A stretch of DNA of 64,000 nucleotides from Picochlorum sp. 'celeri'. Its lineage: Eukaryota; Chlorophyta; Trebouxiophyceae. The notes beneath the pieces were generated by a model that worked only from the letters and a program-made list of their open reading frames with translations, did not search any database and was not told the DNA's origin. A program made the translations under genes and the position numbers. The stretch is from the NCBI GenBank assembly GCA_010909725.1, contig JAACMV010000014.1:186001-250000 (forward strand). The letters run 5' to 3'. Below, in pieces: positions 52,437 to 63,333 of the stretch (position 1 is its first letter; each line of letters starts with the position of its first letter).

Positions 52437-53898
52437 CTAAAACTCCATTGGGGCTCCAAGAGGAGGTGGTCCACTGTTTGCCACATTATGGAACTTTTCC
52501 AGAGAAAACTTCTTGTACACGGCAGTCAATGAACCTTCTGGCGCCTTGTTATACAGCGTATGAAGCATTTCAATGCATTCTCTCAAATCATGATGGGAAT
52601 GCGTGCTATGCTTCTGGAGCTCCCCATGCACAGTGGCATGTCCAAATTTGGCCAGTGTTGCATACACGGAAGCAGACGCAATCTGGGAATATTTGAAACG
52701 CAACATGGAGTAATCTGGGAGTGCCAACTCGACCAAATATGTTGCATAATTGACAGCTTCGGCATCTTCAGCCAAGCCTGCCACCTTGAGGAATCTGTGC
52801 AAAAAGTGATAGTGGGTTGGGATTGTCAAGTTGAATTTGAGAGAATTCAACATGATCTTTTCCATGTTCAGAATCTGATCACGATTGTACGCACGATCAG
52901 AAATATAGACAAAATCTCTGACCTCTGGTGCCCAAATCTCCTCATACTTTGATGCAACCAACATTGCAGTCACACCAACAAGCTGCAAATGTTTTCTGGA
53001 GACAGACTTGACCATCAAAAATCGATCGATCAAATTCACTGTAAGATAGAGCGTCTCTGGAACAAGCTTGAACTTGAGATGCACATCAACCAGCCAATCA
53101 ATGAGAATTGATCTCATCTTCTCATTGATATCTTGTTGCCTCGACATGTAGGTTGAGCTAATCGTCATATTCTGTTCCAACGATCTATACGACTTGAAAA
53201 TATACTTTACAAAATCAGCAGCTGCCAATGGGTTCTTTGCATCTGCCACATCCACATCATCCATTCTCCTCTGCTTCACAGCAGATCTCATCTCCTCATC
53301 ACCATCTCCAAACCTAGAACGGCCAACAACTGGAATCTGCTCATCACGTGGTCGAAGCCCTCCGCGTGGCCTTCCTCCCCAACTATCCCGTCCCTGTGCA
53401 TTGCCATTCTCGGCAGCCTGCAACTGCGCAGCAGCTCGACGAGTCAGGACCCCAGTCCTCTTGGCTCCTCCCCCAACGCCAGCTCCAATATTGTTCCCAA
53501 TATCCCCCAGCGCACTGCAACAAATACTCAACATAAGAACTATGATACACCACAACGTATGTACGGCGTCAATCGACCATCCCAGACATCAACCTAGGGA
53601 CTGCGCATCTCAACGGTCACCGCATCTGAGTTGCTCCGACCACCCCATGCTCACCCGCACAGCACCCATGATGCCTCAAATACATGGCACAAGTACATAT
53701 AATTGTTTGTATTCAACCCCCGTCCTCAAACCATGAGGAAGAACACCTTCCTTGTCCCGCAACAATTGGCCTCGGTCGACGATTCAACAATGCCATACAC
53801 ACGCACCGTCGTTGCCCAGCTTGCCCATTGCAAGCAGCACCAAGCCCATCTATGTTTTCTTGGTCATGCATTCGCATACCATACTGAGAATGCTGCAT
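52437..53898 (-). CDS. CYCB: B-type cyclin
   Basis: Activator of mitotic CDK. Two exons, 53898-53807 and 53514-52437 (292-nt intron, GTGCGT donor), 389 residues. The join, phase 2, produces GQRRALGDIGNNIG, which contains the destruction box RxxLxxIxN; the box is split by the intron. Basic low-complexity residues follow, then the cyclin N-box: MRSILIDWLVDVHLKFKLVPETLYLTVNLIDRFL with the MRxILvDWL signature, VGVTAMLVASKYEEIWAPEV, and the C-terminal box (YATYLVELALPDYSMLRFKYSQIASASVY). The alternative start in the long open frame (MWCIIVLMLS) is intron sequence. Convergent with TatD. Confidence 0.95.
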
Positions 53899-54298
53899 GA
53901 TTGGTACCCGTGGATCTCGTTCTCGGGAATGAAAATAGTGACCGTTTGCTGCACCACTACCGAATGATCTACTACCTATATATCAATAGGAAATAGTTGA
54001 ATCATACGTTGGAGATTTGGAAACTATGAATCTGTTTTACGACTGTATGGGTCCGAGGCACGGTTGCCTCTGAAGACTCGGTAACAACCGATTGCCTTCG
54101 AGCGCGCCTTTTTAATGTTTTATAGAAGGAAAACAGGGACCCCACACACAGATGGGGATATTATCATTCATCTATACGCTCCAATTGCCATTTTATATGA
54201 ATTTGAATTAAACAAAAATAACACCGAAATCTTGTCTCTTCCTCGCTGATTCTGTCAAGGTCAAAATCGACAAGAAGAACAGGAGCGAGGCACATGGA
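53899..54298. other. Divergent promoter of cyclin B and MDP-1
   Basis: 400 bp between the two start codons. It contains a GAGGCA/TGCCTC hairpin with a CGGT loop at about 54057-54072, inside CCGAG...CTCGG arms, and a GAGCGCGCC tract, E2F-like, near 54098. Otherwise AT-rich. No gene recognised. Confidence 0.35.
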
Positions 54299-54970
54299 AT
54301 GCAGGAGCATATACCCTTGCTGATTGCGTTTGATTTGGATGGGACATTGTGGTACGTATGCATCAAAAGTGTTTGAGATACTTTCTGGGCTAGAAGTAGT
54401 AGTAGTACATCATGTTGTTGTAGGTACCCAGAGGTGGATACCTTGTCAGACGCTCACACCCTGCGCCCAGTCGATGGTGTGTGCGAACGAACTGGCATGA
54501 CCCGGTGTATGGGGGTTTTGGACGAGTATGGATCGTGTTTGCGTCTGATGGGGGACTCGGAGGAGATACTGTCCGAGTTGATGGATGGGGAGATGTGGGA
54601 TAATACCCTGGTGGCCTATGTGTCGAGAACGACAGAGATTGAGTCTGCCCACCTATGTTTGCGACATGTAACCGTCGCGAGGAGTGGTACAACAATGGAG
54701 GATATTGGGCACCATAGTGAAATTTTTCCTGGGTGCAAGGTACATCATTTTCGCAATTTGAGTCAAGCTACTGGTATAGCTTTTGAGGATATGCTCTTTT
54801 TTGACAATGAGAGGAGGAATACCGTGGATGTGTCAAAGGGATTGGGGGTGACCAGCGTATACACGCCGTATGGAATGACGAGATCGGCGTGGGAGATTGG
54901 GTTGCGTGCGTTTGCAGAGGCCAAGCAGGGTGGAGGACGTCGACATGTGGTGGATCAAAGGGACTGTTGA
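54299..54970 (+). CDS. Magnesium-dependent phosphatase 1 (MDP-1), HAD family
   Basis: Two exons, 54299-54351 and 54424-54970 (72-nt intron, phase 2), 199 residues. Exon 1 gives the HAD nucleophile motif IAFDLDGTLW, and the splice completes WYPEVDTLSD as in MDP-1. Exon 2 has VAYVSRTTEIESAHLCL (motif II, Ser/Thr), then KVHHFRNLSQATGIAFEDMLFFDNERRNTVDVSKGLGVTSV with the Lys-like region and motif III Asp. MDP-1 enzymes act on protein tyrosine-P, sugar phosphates or fructosamine-6-P. The family name is secure; the substrate is not. Confidence 0.9.
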
Positions 54971-55111
54971 CTGACCAAGATGGATGCAGACATGCTCTAC
55001 ACGTGTATTTTTCAATAATGTGATGCAATTCATGCGACAATGCAATGTAATTTATTAGGACTGTTTTATTCGCTGCATGCTATCGATGCGAACATTGGGA
55101 AGGGAACAGAA

Positions 55112-55748
55112 TTAGTGCCCTGTTCTTCCAGCCAAAGTCACTCTGCCATTCCTGACAAAAGCCTTGTAAAAGAGGTCAGAGTATCTGTCAGTTTTGTATC
55201 CGTTGGGATTCACGCGAATCACCATGTCAGTCTTATTGAGGTTATATTTTCTTCTGCCAGCCTTTGTTGGGACGCAGACTCTTACAAATGGTCGCCTCAT
55301 GCTGAATTTCTTTGTCATTTTGAAGCCGCTCTTCTCCAAAGAGTCAATCACCGATTCCTTGACATCATTAATCCATGGCTCATTTTTTGTCAGTTTTCTC
55401 CACGAATCGTGGTATTTGGCTTTACTTGGATTATTCCACATGTCTGGCTGTCGTCTTGCGTACAAAAGCTGCCAGTATTTGTTATCGTCTTCGTCTCCTG
55501 GAGCTGCATAGAACAACAACAACAAAGATTGTTACGTCCCCTCTCTTGACCGCCCTACCGCGTACAGTTCTCAAGCCTACCACGATACTGAGTATTGCGG
55601 TCTCGAAAACGCAAGAATAAATCTTTTTTATATTTTACATGCAAGTTCACGTACTTCCAAATCCTGTTCGGCATTTTCCCGCCAATGTGCCTACAAGTTG
55701 TAGACTTACGAGGACGAGGGCAAGGAATACTCTTCTCAAATAGTACAT
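55112..55748 (-). CDS. Hypothetical protein with possible signal peptide
   Basis: Family not recognised. Exon 2 (55503-55112) codes about 130 residues, charged and aromatic: KYWQLLYARRQPDMWNN, WRKLTKNEPWIND, MRRPFVRVCVPTKAGRRKYN and MVIRVNPNGYKTDRYSDLFYKAF. Two first exons fit phase 1. Model A, used here: 55748-55655 with a GTACGT donor, giving MYYLRRVFLALVLVSLQLVG, a signal-peptide-like start, 161 residues in all. Model B: an exon from the ATG at 55674 to about 55567 with a GTACGC donor, giving a basic start (MPNRIWKYVNLHVKYKK). Model A is preferred because its intron is AT-rich like others here, but transcripts are needed. The basic body would also suit an organellar ribosomal protein. Confidence 0.55.
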
Positions 55749-55991
55749 GGATACTGCGGTTCAAATGAATACAAATGTGCTGTACAGTGCTTTAATATTA
55801 CAAAGAATTTATAAACATGAGTTTGCTTTGTGCATTTCGACGACTTGTATGAGTGCCCCATGATCTGGAGGCGCTGTCAGCGTAACGATCTGTGTGACAG
55901 CGTCGCTCAAGTCGCTCGACGCGCGGACTGGACACGTGGCAAATTCATGGCAGTCTCAGAAAGATTACACGACTCTACCGATATGTATATA

Positions 55992-58526
55992 CTAATGAGT
56001 GTATGATTCTTTTAGTGTCACAGTCCTGTTGAGAACGATAGAGCTTCCGTTTTCAGAGTCTGGGTCGACACAGAAGTAGCCCAAGCGCTCCAATTGGAAT
56101 CTCTGGCCAACCTTGGCAGAGGCAAGTCTGTCTGTGCAGAAGCATCCATTCAGCTTGACCAGGCTCTCTGGGTTGAGGTCACCCAACCAGTCGTCGGTGA
56201 TGTTTGCAGATTTGAACAGAGTGCTGTATAGACGGGCTTCAAAGGTTGGTGGCTGCTTTCCTGGTGAAGGCTGGCCGACCCAGTTGAGGACCCCTTTGGG
56301 AGGCTTTTTCCCTGCATACTCTGGATCATATGTGGCACGAACCTCCACGACATCTCCAGATGTAGGATCCACAGTATAATCAGTGCACGTGATTGGGTAC
56401 GCATAGCGCAGCATGATTGTTTTTCCAGGTGCCAGGCCATAGTAATCCTTGCTATCCTTCTCCCTGAAATCTGTTGATTCTACATACACCGTCTTCGTGA
56501 AAGGAACCTTGTACACCTCTTCAGAACGTCCAGGGAAGACCTTTGCGTCAACCTGTTCGATGTGATCATCCGAAAGATTGTCAATCACCACCTTGAGAGG
56601 GCGGAGCACTGCAAGAACTCGCTCTGATGTCGCATCCAAATCTGTCCTGATGTGATACTCCAGCTTGTGTGGATGAACCTCCGACTCAGATCGAGTGATT
56701 CCTAGTTCTCTGCAGAACATATTGATCGATTCCGGGGTGACACCTCTGCGCCTCAGACCAGCAAGAGTCATCAACCTAGGATCATCCCACCCAGAGACAT
56801 ACTTGTCAGTGACCAATTTGTTCAATTTCCTCTTTGACAGTACAGTATGCGTGATATTCAGTCTCGAATACTCCCACACAAGAGGTTTGTACATATCCAG
56901 AACTTCCAAGAGCCAGTAATAGCTCGCTCTACGAGACTCAAATTCCAAGGTGCATAGAGAATGTGTGATATTCTCCAAGGAATCCACGACACAGTGTGTG
57001 AAATCATACGAGGGATAAATGCACCATTCATCCCCAGCTTTTGGATGTTCAGTGAATTTGATCCTATATGCGATCAAATCAAACATATTCACATTCTCGT
57101 TCTTATGATCCATTCTCATACGGAGTGTCGCTGTTCCTTCATCAAACAGCCCTTTCCTCATATCATCAAACAGCTTCAAGGACTCTTCAATCGGTCGATC
57201 ACGCCAAGGAGATGGCTCCTTCTTCTCACGCGATTCTTTAATTTCATCACCATTCTGATGGCAGACATATGCGTGCCCTGACTTGATCAGCTGTACAGCC
57301 AAGGCATGCAGCTCATGAAAGTAATCTGACGAGTACGTAATCTTGAATGGTTCCCACCCAAGCCAGTGAATAATATCTTGAATATGATCTATGTATTCTT
57401 GTTTTTCAGCCTCCGGATTGGTATCATCGTATCTCAAGTAGCAATTTCCCTCATACTGCTTTGCCATGCCAAAATCAACAAACATGGCCTTGGCATGTCC
57501 AATATGGAGATATCCATTTGGCTCTGGAGGAAACCTCGTCATCACCTTACCACCTGTTTCCTTCAAATGCTGCTGAAGTTTTGCATTCGTGTTTGAAATA
57601 TTCATGGTGGATCCATCAGACATGTATACTGTTGTATGGACAGTATTGTTCTCCTCTGGCTTGGGGAAGAATGCATACGGATCAGCAGTCTTCCACGACT
57701 CATCCACCACATTTTCAACCTTTGGTTTCTTTTCCTTCTTCTCCTTCTTCTTCTCCTTCTTTGGGGGTGGCTTCATATCCTCCTCCGTTTTTGGTCCCAG
57801 CAGAGCAACAACCTGCGCATCTAGTTCCTCCCTGACAAGGGCCACATCTGCCCACTTCAATGCCTTCAACACTTTGCCAAACATGGGATTCGTATTCATA
57901 TGATATCTCATTTCCTTCAACTTTGCCTCATTTTCGTGAATAACCTCCTTCACTTTTGCCTGTATTTCTTCCTGACTGACCTCCATGCCCACACCAGATG
58001 CCTCCTCCAAAGCAGACACATCGCCCAAGTCTTCACCCCCTACCTGCTTCAAAAACTTCATACCACCCTCCAATTGAGCAGAAGTCTTCACTTTACCTTG
58101 CATGATCAGAGACAAGAACACCTTTCTATGCTTCAGGGCATTCTGAGGGAAGACAGTTGCCACAGAATACAAGTGGGCTCCTGTAGCTTTGTCACACCCA
58201 GACTCCAGAGCCCCTGCCTCCTCCACGACTGCCAACAGCTCCTGTGTCACTTTTTTGTTCTTGAGCGTATTCCTACAAGAGCAAGACAGATGAAACGCGG
58301 TCAGAACACGACTATGCGCAAAGCCCCTGTCTAGGCAACCACTCCAGTGGCAGCAACCTCAACCACACCGTCAGATGCCAGATTGCACACGATGACATGA
58401 ATCATGTCAAAATAAAACAGGGTATTGCATATCCATGCCCCTACAGGGTCAGTCAACGTACTCGATCGTCTTCGGCGCCATGCCAATTTTGGCAAATGCC
58501 TCTGCGATATCTTCATCCGACGCCAT
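55992..58526 (-). CDS. GLN4/QARS: Glutaminyl-tRNA synthetase, cytosolic
   Basis: Two exons, 58526-58462 and 58272-55992 (189-nt intron, phase 2), 781 residues. Exon 1 (MASDEDIAEAFAKIGMAP) joins to ENTLKNKKVTQELLAVVEEAG, the eukaryotic N-terminal GlnRS-specific domain with its GatB-like helices (about 190 residues). A Lys-rich linker (KKEKKKEKKEKK) follows. The class I catalytic core has PPEPNGYLHIGHAKAM (HIGH), FRYDDT-type LRYDDTNPEAEKQEY, YDFTHCVVDSLENITHSL, and VLSKRKLNKLV (KMSKS variant). The anticodon-binding beta barrels end in a standard C-terminus (FQLERLGYFCVDPDS). Eukaryote-type enzyme. Confidence 0.97.
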
Positions 58527-58735
58527 TGTCAAGTAATACTGTGATCTTTTTATCAACGTAACAAGATTGCAACGCCATCATGCGTGTTCTCAATACAAAT
58601 TCATCCGCATTCTCTCTTTATTTGAAAACATTTGAAATGCTCGATCGGAGTTTTGAATCGTTCAAATCCTCACCTGGCAGCAGTAGTCTTTTGATACATT
58701 ATAAATCCTTCTCAGAATACTTGAGTGAGGCTATT

Positions 58736-59821
58736 ATGAAGATTGTCGTGAAAAATAGGGGAGGAGCGAACGTGCTTCCTGATGGAATTCTTCTCAGTGA
58801 CTCTGTACGTGACTGTGAGCCACATCGATGCATTTGCTTGATCATTTTTAGTATAGATATACGCATCTATGCATCCAAATGACATCGTTACCGGGCAGAG
58901 TTCATGGTGATTGAAATTCTGACTGAATAAGGGAAACGTCTGCAGGCAACTGTCAAGGACCTGAAGGAGCAGTTTCATGTGTTGAAGCCAAAAACATATC
59001 CTTCAAGGCAACGATGGACCATTCCAGTCAAGACTGAGGGGTCCACTGGGACACATCAAAAGCCAACTGTGCTCAACAAGGATGATCAGAAGCTGAGCGA
59101 CTATGGCATCGTGGATGGGTCAACACTCATCTTCAAAGATCTTGGGCCACAGATTGGTTATTCTACTGTCTTCTTTTGGGAATATTTTGGACCTCTGGTG
59201 ATATATTTCCTCATGTATCTTTTGCCAACAAGACTCATCTATCCATCATATGATGGCCCACAGACGGACAAGTCTCTGACACAGACTCTTGCAATGCTGT
59301 ATTGGGTCGGTCATTATGCAAAGAGGATTTATGAAACCTTCCATGTACACAGATTCAGTCATGCCACGATGCCATTGTTCAACCTAGTAAAGAATTGCAC
59401 ATACTATTGGTGCTTTGCTGGATATGTAGGGTACTTTGTCAACCATCCTCTGTACACAAGTCCACCACTGATGCAGACATATATTGCTCTTGGATGTAGT
59501 TTGGTCTGTCAGTTGTGCAATTACAAATGTCACGTAATTCTGTCCAACCTGAGGCCACCAGGCAGTACAGAGTATGTGATTCCAAAGGGCTTCCTTTTCA
59601 ACTACATCACCTGTCCAAATTATACCGTAGAAATCCTTGGATGGGTTGGATTTACTATTGCAACGCAGACATTGACTGCTGGAATATTCACACTCGTTGG
59701 AGCAGGGCAAATGGCACAGTGGGCCTTGGGAAAGCATGCGCGGTTGAAAAGAACGTTCAATGGCAAAAATGGAATGCCCAAATATCCGCGACGGTGGATC
59801 ATGATGCCACCATTCTTTTAA
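58736..59821 (+). CDS. ECR: Very-long-chain enoyl-CoA reductase (TSC13/CER10)
   Basis: Last step of the ER fatty-acid elongation cycle. Two exons, 58736-58804 and 58946-59821 (141-nt intron, phase 0), 314 residues. The N-terminus is a ubiquitin-like domain (MKIVVKNRGGANVLPDG to LSDYGIVDGSTLIFKDLGPQIG). The steroid-reductase-like membrane domain follows: YFGPLVIYFLMYLLPTRLIY, YWVGHYAKRIYETFHVHRFSHATMPL, NYITCPNYTVEILGWVGFTIAT, and the C-terminal KRTFNGKNGMPKYPRRWIMMPPFF. Catalytic Lys and Tyr regions of the family appear intact. TGTAA follows 4 nt after the stop. Confidence 0.96.
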
Positions 59822-59824
59822 AAT

Positions 59825-59829
59825 TGTAA
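59825..59829 (+). terminator. TGTAA poly(A) signal
   Basis: TGTAA directly downstream of the enoyl-CoA reductase stop codon. Confidence 0.45.
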
Positions 59830-59852
59830 CATGATGATGAAAACAGTCGAGT

Positions 59853-59857
59853 TTACA
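59853..59857 (-). terminator. TGTAA poly(A) signal, minus strand
   Basis: TTACA on the plus strand, i.e. TGTAA for the convergent GPI-type gene, 52 nt past its stop. It faces the plus-strand signal 24 nt away, so the two 3' ends interleave. Confidence 0.4.
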
Positions 59858-59908
59858 TGTCCAGTGCATGGTAAAATGTCATGCAAAATGGTATGTGACA
59901 GGCATCAA

Positions 59909-60400
59909 TCAAGCCATGACTGCCATGAGCAGAGCAGCCATCATCGAGACGATGAGATGCGCCTTCATATCAGTTGCACCGCTTGGTGGTGCTGGAGATG
60001 GCATAGGCATAGGCTCTGGAGATGGCATGGGCTCTGGCGAAGGGGCAGGTGCTGGAGATGGCATAGGCATAGGCTCTGGGGATGGCGCAGGCATGGGGCT
60101 TGGCATGGGTGATGGGCTCGGAGATTCCATTGGAGGCTCTTCTCCTGTAGGTACTTCGGCCTCTGGCTCAGGAGCAAGAGTTGGAACATCAACGGATGGC
60201 TCCGGCACACTGGTCACTGGAGCCAACCCTGGGATCAATATGGGTGTGTCATAATCACCAGCATAGTCAAAATAGTCCACATCTCCCACAATAACACCGT
60301 CCTCGTAGTCCGCAAGAGGGGCGTCTGCCTGGGCATGGACCTCAACAGCGGCGAACGCGAGCAGTGACAGCACAGCAGCAAAAAGGACAGTGTTCTTCAT
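59909..60400 (-). CDS. Secreted SP/MP-repeat protein with GPI-type tail
   Basis: 163 residues. Signal peptide (VLFAAVLSLLAFAAVEVHA), a short acidic/aromatic segment (DYEDGVIVGDVDYFDYAGDYD), then Pro/Ser/Glu/Met-rich repeats (PSPEPMPMPSPAP) and a hydrophobic C-terminal tail (LIVSMMAALLMAVMA) after small residues, a GPI-anchor signal. Third protein of this design in the window and unrelated in sequence to the other two outside the repeats. Probable cell-surface glycoprotein. No Cys module. Confidence 0.75.
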   Translation of the reverse strand: MKNTVLFAAVLSLLAFAAVEVHAQADAPLADYEDGVIVGDVDYFDYAGDYDTPILIPGLAPVTSVPEPSVDVPTLAPEPEAEVPTGEEPPMESPSPSPMPSPMPAPSPEPMPMPSPAPAPSPEPMPSPEPMPMPSPAPPSGATDMKAHLIVSMMAALLMAVMA

Positions 60401-60525
60401 CTCTCAATTCCAGCAATGATTCAACCTGCAAGAGTCAAGTGAAAGCAAGAAGACTTCTTTAGTATTTTGAATGATCACAGCAACCATATCAACGCACCGT
60501 ATACCCGTCTACTCCTTGGATCAAA

Positions 60526-60741
60526 ATGCACGAGGGAACGCGAGTGGATTGTCTGTGTCTGACGTCAGATGGGTACTGTGAATTTGCTGTCCGTCAGAAA
60601 TATGCGCAGGGCGCCCTGACAGATCTCCGTGCTCTGCAGAGTCAATCGGTCAATGGGATTAGTCAATGGGAAGATGTAAATCCATGTGTGTATGGGCTTC
60701 CGTTGGACAGCTACCAGAGCATCGTTGTATCGTATAGGTAG
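60526..60741 (+). CDS. Small hypothetical protein
   Basis: 71 residues (MHEGTRVDCLCLTSDGYCEF start). Not recognised; three Cys in the first 20 residues and no membrane span. It lies in a 370-bp gap between the GPI-type gene and Lunapark, 32 bp before the Lunapark ATG on the same strand. It could instead be part of the Lunapark 5' leader. Confidence 0.35.
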   Translation: MHEGTRVDCLCLTSDGYCEFAVRQKYAQGALTDLRALQSQSVNGISQWEDVNPCVYGLPLDSYQSIVVSYR

Positions 60742-60773
60742 ACAAATTGAATAAAAGTATCTAGGTTGATAGT

Positions 60774-61786
60774 ATGGGTCAATGGTTTAGCAGAGGCGTT
60801 GGCAGTGAATCCTTTTTTACCGGTTTAGATGGAAAATTGGACAATCTGCAGCAACGACTGGATAGGCTCGAGGTACGTGAGAAAGGTCGATTTTATTTGC
60901 TATTATTAGGAATATTACAGTCAGATCCATCAATATATTGGCGATTCATCAGTTCTTTGAGACGTACTTTTGTCAACTGTCACTGAATATCGGTCGTTGC
61001 GTGCTGTAGGCGAAGAAAACCCATCAGAAACAGGTTTTCTACAGAATAAAAGCTCGATTTTTGGCCATATTTGCATCCATATATGTATGTGTCCTAGCGT
61101 ATGCGGCATGGGTGGTTCAGCAACCAAAAGGTACCTTTACAAACTCTCAGCATATCAGTCGTATATCTCCTGTATTCGTCTGTCCAGCGTTGGGGTATTT
61201 AATGTACCAGGGAATAGATGTCCTGAGTAGTTTTTTCATCCGTCGCACGGATGCAGCAATAGCCAAATGTAGAAAAAAATCTGACAAGATTATTCATGGC
61301 CTCAAGGATACCATGAGGTTTGAGCGCACCCATGAGTTGCTGTGCAAATATGATCCCGAGTATCGTGATGCATTCAGCGGAAAGAAAGAATTAGCTTCGT
61401 TGTATGCTGGACGAGATGGACTTGGCAGTGGTGGGAATAAGAAGGAGCCTTCAAGTTTGTCGCGAAAAGCATCTGCTGTCGCTGCAAGCACAGTTGGTGG
61501 TGCAGGCATGAGATTATCCTCGGCGCTGGCACAGTTATGGGGTGCGGCTGCAGACACTCTCTTAGCAGATGATCCTGTACTGATGAATAGTTTGAAGTTG
61601 GCGGAGAGTCAAGGGAAGGTATTAGAGGCTGAGAATGCAGAATTGAAGAAAAAGTTGGAGAGATATGAAGACCAGTTTGGCATCCTGTATGATGTAGAGC
61701 CATGTGCCCTTGAAACGGAGAGCTCAAATGAGGAGAAGGAGTCTGAAGAAGAAGATCAAAACAATGATGATGCGAAAGAAGAGTAG
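60774..61786 (+). CDS. LNP: Lunapark-like ER junction protein
   Basis: Two exons, 60774-60872 and 61010-61786 (137-nt intron, phase 0), 291 residues. Starts MGQWFSRG (Gly2 possible N-myristoylation), then a coiled coil LDNLQQRLDRLE. Two membrane hairpin segments follow (RFLAIFASIYVCVLAYAAWVV and SPVFVCPALGYLMYQGIDVLSSFF) and then the conserved RRTDAAIAKCRKKSDKIIHGLKDTMRFERTHELLCKYDP, as in Lunapark. The C-terminal zinc ribbon of animal and plant LNPs is absent; instead there is a coiled coil (AENAELKKKLERYE) and an acidic tail. Lunapark stabilises three-way ER tubule junctions. Confidence 0.82.
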
Positions 61787-61911
61787 GGTCGCATAGCAGG
61801 GGTATAATAACGTGTTTGCAAGGCACATCAGATAGAAATGAAGTGAGTGTCTTCATGACATGAAATATACATCTCGTAACCTTTATCATTTGATAATCAA
61901 ATAAAAAACTT

Positions 61912-63333
61912 TCACTCAAAGAATGAATGCTTGAGAATATTACGTAGCGAGAAGGATCCGTCAACCAGCATTTCCAAGATATCCCAAAGGGCATTGTCAT
62001 CTTGTCCCAAAAACTCCACAGATGATGCCCACTCGCTATCCTCCTCTATATACCTTTTATATTCTGCTACATTCCATAAATACACATCCACTAAGAGCCG
62101 TTCTATAGACCGAGAAGAAGTCATGTCTGTGGGGCCTTCAAATGCTGATATAACGCATTCCAATATAATAATTGCCAGCTTGCGCTTGTCAGCTTGCAAT
62201 GCCCGCGCAAATGATCCGTTTTGGTCCATAGTATTTCCCATTTTCGCGAATCCAAAGCTGTCTAGCTTCACGAGAAGCCTTTTATGATCTTGATCGTTAA
62301 ACGTAGATAACAAAAACGTTCCACTTCCCAAAGACCCATGGGCAACAGACTTGTCATGGCAGAATGCCACCGCCTCCAACATGCCTTGTATAACTGCTTT
62401 CACCATACACTTTCTATTCATATATGCCGTATCATTCGCTCCAAATAATCGCCCCAAGCCCATACCACTTGTTTGCTGTGCCCCAGGATACATGGACAAG
62501 GGGGCCAACGATTCCCATTTCTGCACAATCCAAATCGTATTTTCTGCATTCATTTCTTCAATATTCCCTCGACCACTTGGACCCGCAATAAAATAACCCA
62601 ATAGTTCAACGATTGGTGGTTCTTTCACAGGATATTGGGACGCAACTTTCCACTTCCGGTCATTTGGGGGCATGCCATTACACAAGTGAGACAGCACATT
62701 GAGTTCGTGACATGCAATCTTTTGAGATCCTGGGAGATATTCCTTCAATAACGTCACAACAGGATCCTCAAAAGGCATTCCGCTGTAATAAGATGCTGTG
62801 AATGCAATCACAGCTGTACGAGATGATCGCCCCGCTGGTCTAAGAACATTCACACCCTCCATCTCCGTCTCTTCTATCGATATTTGACCCAATTCCTGCA
62901 GTAGCTCAAAATCAGAAGCATCAAAACCCCCATCACCAATACTATTATAGAGCATCTCCCATTGATCGCCATCAGAACTCTCAGAGTCTGACATTGGCTG
63001 AAACTCTTCAACAGATTCAAATGATTGATTTGCAACAGCATCATCAGATGATGACAAAGACCCTCCCTCCGATCTCAGCCTCTCTGCTTCTACAGACAAT
63101 CTCTTCGCGAGTTCATCAATATCAACAGAGTCGTCATCTGAATCCTTTGAGCGGCATGTTTGCCCTGGACGCTTTGTCACCTTGATTGTTGGAAAACTGG
63201 ACCAATGCGGCGCTACCTTTACATCAGGTCCCATACATCTATGTGAAAGACATCTATGAGGATATTGAGCCCACAGGGTACCAGGACCAGCGCAGGATTG
63301 TGCCTTGGACAAGTAACGTGAGAAAACTGACAT
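61912..63333 (-). CDS. Plastid-type pseudokinase
   Basis: 473 residues. The N-terminal 60 are Ser/Arg/His-rich (transit-like), followed by an acidic Ser/Asp-rich region. The C-terminal 300 residues are a degenerate kinase fold. A lysine is present in VVTLLKEYLPG, but the catalytic loop reads SVAHGSLGSGTFLL (no Asp) and the metal loop VKLDSFGFAKMG (DSFG instead of DFG), with no clear glycine loop. Helix regions (AVIQGMLEAVAFCHDK, KLAIIILECVISAF) are retained. It should bind partners or nucleotide without phosphotransfer. The family has plastid-located members in plants, as far as I recall; no specific name is offered. Confidence 0.75.
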   Translation of the reverse strand: MSVFSRYLSKAQSCAGPGTLWAQYPHRCLSHRCMGPDVKVAPHWSSFPTIKVTKRPGQTCRSKDSDDDSVDIDELAKRLSVEAERLRSEGGSLSSSDDAVANQSFESVEEFQPMSDSESSDGDQWEMLYNSIGDGGFDASDFELLQELGQISIEETEMEGVNVLRPAGRSSRTAVIAFTASYYSGMPFEDPVVTLLKEYLPGSQKIACHELNVLSHLCNGMPPNDRKWKVASQYPVKEPPIVELLGYFIAGPSGRGNIEEMNAENTIWIVQKWESLAPLSMYPGAQQTSGMGLGRLFGANDTAYMNRKCMVKAVIQGMLEAVAFCHDKSVAHGSLGSGTFLLSTFNDQDHKRLLVKLDSFGFAKMGNTMDQNGSFARALQADKRKLAIIILECVISAFEGPTDMTSSRSIERLLVDVYLWNVAEYKRYIEEDSEWASSVEFLGQDDNALWDILEMLVDGSFSLRNILKHSFFE

